From: Phallusia mammillata
Lineage: Eukaryota > Chordata > Ascidiacea > Phlebobranchia > Ascidiidae
DNA: 64,000 nt
Direction: 5' to 3'
Assembly: GCA_003260075.1 (NCBI GenBank)
Contig: QLIY01000462.1
Location: 58,416 to 122,415, forward strand
Part shown: positions 59,715 to 64,000 of the stretch, piece by piece
How positions within the stretch are numbered: the stretch's first letter is position 1
Layout of the letters: the number at the start of each line of letters is the position of its first letter
Notes under the pieces: model-generated
Seen by the model: only the letters and a program-made list of their open reading frames with translations
Told to the model about the DNA's origin: nothing
Database searches by the model: none
Program-made: the position numbers and the translations under genes

Positions 59715-61782
59715 TTAGCGCAGTCGTTCACATATTGCAAGCTTAGTGTCACTGCAAGGTGCATCGTCCATTTGAAAGTTTTTTAAATCCCATAACTCTC
59801 CACAGTCGGCTGCCCCGGTGGGTTCGTTGTTTGGTTCACCAGGCGCAAAATTCGTGTTGTTGTCTGTCGCTGGCACACCGTCGATGTATTGCCAATTACC
59901 CTCCTGTTCAATATCAGTCATTCCGATCCAGTAACAGGTTGACGGACGCGGGAGAAGTAAATTTTTGATGATATCACTTAAAATAAAACACAGCTTTTAC
60001 GAAAAAATAATATTGTAAAAAATAAAAAAAAATTGTCACATTCCATGACAAGTAAAATATTTAATGAAGAGAGTCAATATTACTTCGCAAATTAAAAGGG
60101 TGGTTTCAAGTCAACTATTTTGAAATAGTGACTCGATTTTATCTCGTTTCGGGTAATTGATTCAAAGTTTCTTAACCATTGTTGCGTAAATCCTGATAAC
60201 ATTTAACCAGTTTGCACAATTCGATAGAACAGCACAAGTTATAACTTACTCGCGAATCGTGGCGTTTCTCATGCCCCATGCAGCCAAATCACCTCCCAAT
60301 GACTGGCAATATGTTCTAGCGTCTTTCCAATTCATTGCAGTCAGCACAAGCAGGTGATCAAGCGAAACTATATCAGGAAAAATGCGAGTCTTTAGTAATT
60401 TTTTAATCTAATTACAATGATCTCAGTGGTTTCATACCAGGGTACCGTTTGCAATTTTTTTAAGGTGCTGCAAATATTTTGCAATGTTTTACTGTATGCA
60501 ATTAGTCAAATACTTTGACTTTTTATATTTTTGGGAACTTTAAACAGTTGGTACAGGTTGGGCAAACGCTAGAGTTTCGACCGAGACTAGTTAAGAAACA
60601 CTGACCTATAGATACTTCCTAGATACTTCATAAGTTTTTGAATTTAATGCTTTAAGTTCTACTCCAAAATACCTCTTTATTCGTATCATAAAAATGAAAC
60701 ATTGACGACTAACAATTTATTTAAATGTGCAAATCAAACCTGTTTGGCAGTTTATTCCCGTATACCATACAGTGCATGTGCAGTTGTACCCTAAGCCAAG
60801 ATCTAAGCAAGTTCCATTGTGTTCACATAATCCAGGGTTGCTCTCGCAAAAATAAGATTCTGCCAAAAGTTGTGAATCGCTGGTTAAAGTGCTCGTTAGG
60901 CACACTTTTTTGTTTGAGCTTACCACAATTTGTTCCATTTCCGGTGTAGTTTGCGTTGCAAGAACATTGAAAACGGCCTATTGTGTTTTTACAAGTTGCG
61001 TGTTGATGGCAGTTGTGTGTTCCACTCGCACATTCATCAAGATCTAGAAAAGTAATGGCGCGACATACTCGTACATTGATGGAATTGTTTTGATTTGTTA
61101 AGCGTCAATCACTACATCACATTAAACTTGTCAATTAACTCCTTACCGATTCCACAATCAGTTCCACTAAATCCTGGCTCACATACACATTTATGTCCAT
61201 CAGATGTAAATGTTATTGTTCCCTTGTTCAAACAAGTTGTCACTGTTAAGTACAAAAAATGTTGTTAATTTTGTGTCCACATTAGTAAAATCAATTACTC
61301 CCACCGTTATCTGCTTGCAGTATTGATTGTTCTTCTAAATTTTGCACTGCGACCTGTAAGTCTGAAACCTGAAAGGCAACATACGCAAAAGCTTAAGGTA
61401 ATTTCAGACCTAATGGGAGAATCTATCGACTACAACCAATTTGTGACGCCACAAATTTTGCTAAAACCGAACTTATATTGACAACAATGTTTCTGCAAAT
61501 CTTACCATGACATAAACTCCAGTAAATCCACCAATAAGGGTAATAAACACGCCGATTGCAAACAGCAACTTTTGGGATAATTCTCCACAGTCAAATATTA
61601 TTTTTATAACTTCCCAAGCGCGTTCAAAAGTTTCGATTGATTCTGCAAACAACTCAAATAGTCACTAAAATGTATCAAATATTAATAATGTTGCAAAACG
61701 ATACGTTACTCTTGGGTTCGTTTGCAGTTTTTGCAGCTTTACAATTCACGCAGATTGGTTCTCCATTTTCACACGTATCCAT
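59715..61782 (-). CDS. Type II membrane EGF3/C-type lectin, Cys-tail type
   Basis: Eight exons, start to stop: 61782-61710, 61642-61506, 61368-61305, 61242-61147, 61043-60924, 60859-60740, 60367-60250, 59976-59715; 330 codons including the stop. The tail (24 residues, MDTCENGEPICVNC...) has Cys4, Cys11 and Cys14, as in the 38033 gene; helix at about 50-70 ([20 protein letters not shown]); stalk (VSDLQVAVQNLEEQSI); small EGF-like (TTCLNKG); one Ca-EGF; one EGF (FCESNPGLCEHNGTC); CTLD with WIGM, GEPNN and MDD. It is an unexpanded version of the 38033 gene: same exon plan but one EGF pair instead of four and a half. The second CTLD exon contains an extra Cys (STCYW). Ets-like box at 62000-62009. 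Confidence 0.87.
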
Positions 61783-62763
61783 TGCAGTAGTATTCTGGTA
61801 TTTTCTTTAAGTGTAGTTGACTTTTGATGCTTGGTTCTGCAGACGGTCGTTGGTGAAAATTTAATAAAAACCTTCTTGTGGTGACGTTATGTCGCATGGT
61901 TGCAGGTATTTTCCAAGAGTTTAAGGAAAACGTGCGAATAGTTGCTTGACGGTCCAGTTGACAATAAAGGTGCACAGGGCCACTGGGATTTTTTGTTGAG
62001 CTTCCTGTCAGCAAGAGAACAGTGACTAAGACGTTTCAATTAGTTTCCTGGTCTTGCTAAAGGTTAAACGGTGCGGGTTTACACTTCTATTGCCTCGGTC
62101 TCCTTCTGACCTAATCGTGATATTATTCTGTGGTTTTATGGCCAGCTCGGTGAACAATATGTTCAAAGCCCCTCCGCTCTTACAAATAGAAGCACACTCA
62201 CGTCATTTAAATCCGCAAATTTCCGATTAGGGGAGACTCTCTTCAATATTTTCATAACGTGCTGTTGCATATTGCAAGAAATCAAATTGGTAAATTTGAA
62301 ACGACAGGTGTTATACTTGCTTTTGTTATGTCCACAGGTTGCAACCAGTTCCGTACCAACAACAAGATTTCACCGTTTCGCACAAGTTATACGAAGAGGG
62401 ACAGAAACGTTTAGAATAAAAACCAAGAAGGACAAGTAACCACAAGTAAGATTTGTGTTGGCCTCTTCGAGTTTGCAAAGGTCTTGAGTTGATACCAATG
62501 TCATCTTGCCGATGTGCAATTTGGACCCATTGCGGCATCGTTAGGAGTCCTTATTTTATCATATTTTTTGAACAATTACAAGAAACAAACTTGCAGTAAA
62601 ATGACAGTCAGATCCTCGATACAAGCAAAAGTAAACTTAGACCTGAGCTGTCGTGAGATGCACAAGTAATTCACATGAACAAGGAGTTGCGAGAAAAGAT
62701 TGTTTTTGGGAAAAATATCTGGCGTATGATATGTCATTGTTCGTATACTACAAATATTCCGAG
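61783..62763. other. Upstream region, no second gene recognised
   Basis: Holds the Ets-like box of the lectin gene. A 70-codon minus-strand frame at 62326-62538 (MPQWVQIAHRQDDIG...) has no recognisable domain or splice context and is not called. Confidence 0.4.
62000..62009 (-). promoter_or_regulatory. Ets-like promoter box
   Basis: gcttcctgtc on the plus strand (GACAGGAAGC on the minus), about 220 nt before the ATG at 61782; identical to the box at 38273-38282 of its closest relative. Confidence 0.5.
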
Positions 62764-64000
62764 AAAAACCAATCAAAATTGAACTACCATTCGATTTTTG
62801 AATTTCGCACGACAAAAAACCGTCACAAGGCGACAGCTTTTCGATCGATTAATCAATTCGAAAATGAACACAAACTTTCTGATTTCAATTTAAACCCATT
62901 GAGGGGTCGGTAGGACAACATAGACGCCTGGAATCCATTCAAAACTAAAACTTGCCCGCTGGAAATTCGTCAGAAACTGATCGGAAATTAAACTTTGCTG
63001 TGATTTTTTAATTTCGCACGCCTAAAAAAACCGTTGCAAGGCCTTTCCGTCGATTTATGAATTCGAAAATAAATATCAATTTTCCGATTTCAATTCAAAT
63101 CCATTGGGGGGTCGGTAAGACCCTATAGACCGCTGGAATTCATTTAAAACTATAATATTCGGTCAAAACGTTTAGAAACTGAACTTTCCACCCAATCAAA
63201 ATTACGCACGACTAAAAAAAGCTGCAAGGCTTTAGCCTTTCCGTCGATTTATCGATTCGAGTTTAAATATCATTTTTTTGACTAAAATTTAATCCCATTG
63301 GGGGTTCGGTTGGAACCTATGGACCGCTGGAATTCATTCGAAAGTAAAATATTCCGTCAGAAACCGATCAAGAATTGAACTTTTCTCCAATTTTACGATT
63401 TCGCACGCCCAAAAATGACTGTTAAGGCTATATTAAATATCAATTTCTCGATTGTAATTTAAACCCGTTGGGGGGTCGGTAGCACACTATAGTCGCCTAG
63501 AATCCATTTAAAACTGGAATATTCCGTCAGAAACCGATCAGAAATTGAACTTTCTTGTGATGATAATATTCCGCACGCCTAAAAACCGTTGCAAGGCTAT
63601 AGCCTTTCCGTCGATTTATCAATTCGAGTTTAAATATCAATATCTCGATTTCAGTTTAAACCTATTGTGGGGGTTGGTAGGACGCAATAGACGCCTAGAA
63701 TCCATTAAAAACCGGAATATTTCGTCAGAAACCGATACGAAATTAAACTTTCATATGATTTCAAAATTCCGCACGCATAAAAACCGCTGCAAGGCTACAG
63801 CCTTTCCGTCGGTTTATTAATTAGAGTTAAAATATTATTTTTTCGGTTACAGTTGAAACTCATTGGGGGTCGGTAGGATACTATAGACGTCTGGAATCCA
63901 TACAAAACTTGAATATTCCGTCAGAAACCGTTTAGAAATTGAACTTTCCTCACATTTTACAATTTCGCACGCCTAAAAACCGCTACACGGCCTTTCCGTC
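62764..64000. repeat. Satellite-like tandem repeat, unit about 170-207 bp
   Basis: At least six diverged units, each with ttcgcacgcctaaaaa, aggcctttccgtcgattta, cattggggggtcggtag and attccgtcagaaaccgatc. The ggggtcggt anchors lie near 62900, 63106, 63295, 63466, 63665 and 63866. The array continues past the window end. Open frames in it are by-products. Confidence 0.9.

Noticed and set aside
62326-62538. 70-codon minus-strand frame
   Set aside because: No recognisable motif, leader or splice context, and no paralogue in the window.
62764-64000. CRISPR-like spacing of repeats
   Set aside because: Units of about 200 bp repeat over their whole length with no unique spacers, in a spliced eukaryotic context.

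Overview
This is an animal (metazoan) nuclear segment, AT-rich, with many short introns (GT..AG) splitting extracellular-domain exons, and many hAT-type miniature transposons. Compact introns and the expanded lectin/EGF/LCCL repertoire fit an invertebrate deuterostome, most likely an ascidian tunicate. The species assignment is inference only. I recognise no genes other than lectin-family genes and their remains.

Layout. Two tandem gene arrays point toward each other. On the + strand (about 0.2-31 kb) is an array of secreted proteins built as signal peptide, LCCL, LCCL, EGF repeats, one C-type lectin domain (CTLD). It comprises an LCCL fragment (181), a chimeric 5'-less gene (1539-3918), a two-exon relic (5933-6421), a 12-exon gene with one damaged exon (7587-11330), a clear pseudogene (13931-16915), an intact 10-exon gene (19202-23661; its signal-peptide exon is 1.8 kb upstream of the next exon) and a 14-exon gene with one damaged exon (25713-31094). 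On the - strand (34.6-61.8 kb) is an array of type II membrane proteins: short cytoplasmic tail, one transmembrane helix, coiled stalk, EGF repeats, C-terminal CTLD. Genes lie at 34663-38033, 40248-42000, 45617-46989, 48688-50351, 53965-55677 and 59715-61782. Five have fully open spliced reading frames; the 53965 gene has a one-base shift in exon 1. Four CTLD relics lie between them (38924, 43228, 51915, 58120).

Exon logic. Nearly every EGF exon is 120 nt and phase 1-1, the two LCCLs are each split over two phase 1-1 exons, and the CTLD is always split by a phase-2 intron after the conserved WGMRxAxxR segment. Modules can therefore be added, lost or skipped without breaking frame. Two genes (1539-3918 and 19202-23661) mix CTLD/EGF exons of the membrane type with a secreted-type backbone or 3' exon, evidence of recombination between the arrays.

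How the genes may work together (inference): the same CTLD, almost always with an EPN mannose-type motif but once QPD, is offered both as a soluble protein and as a membrane receptor. Four membrane genes share a cytoplasmic EPIYTNT motif at Tyr11 that matches a Grb2-type SH2 ligand, and all six share an Ets-like promoter box. This looks like a rapidly turning over recognition or innate immune locus.

Other structure: seven C-homopolymer tracts, all on the + strand, several replacing exon or splice-site sequence; a dispersed repeat (here RptA) in seven same-orientation copies; 12 hAT-like elements with 8-bp target duplications, several with paralogous empty sites inside the window; a 57-bp minisatellite (581-855); and an approximately 200-bp satellite running off the right end (62764-64000).
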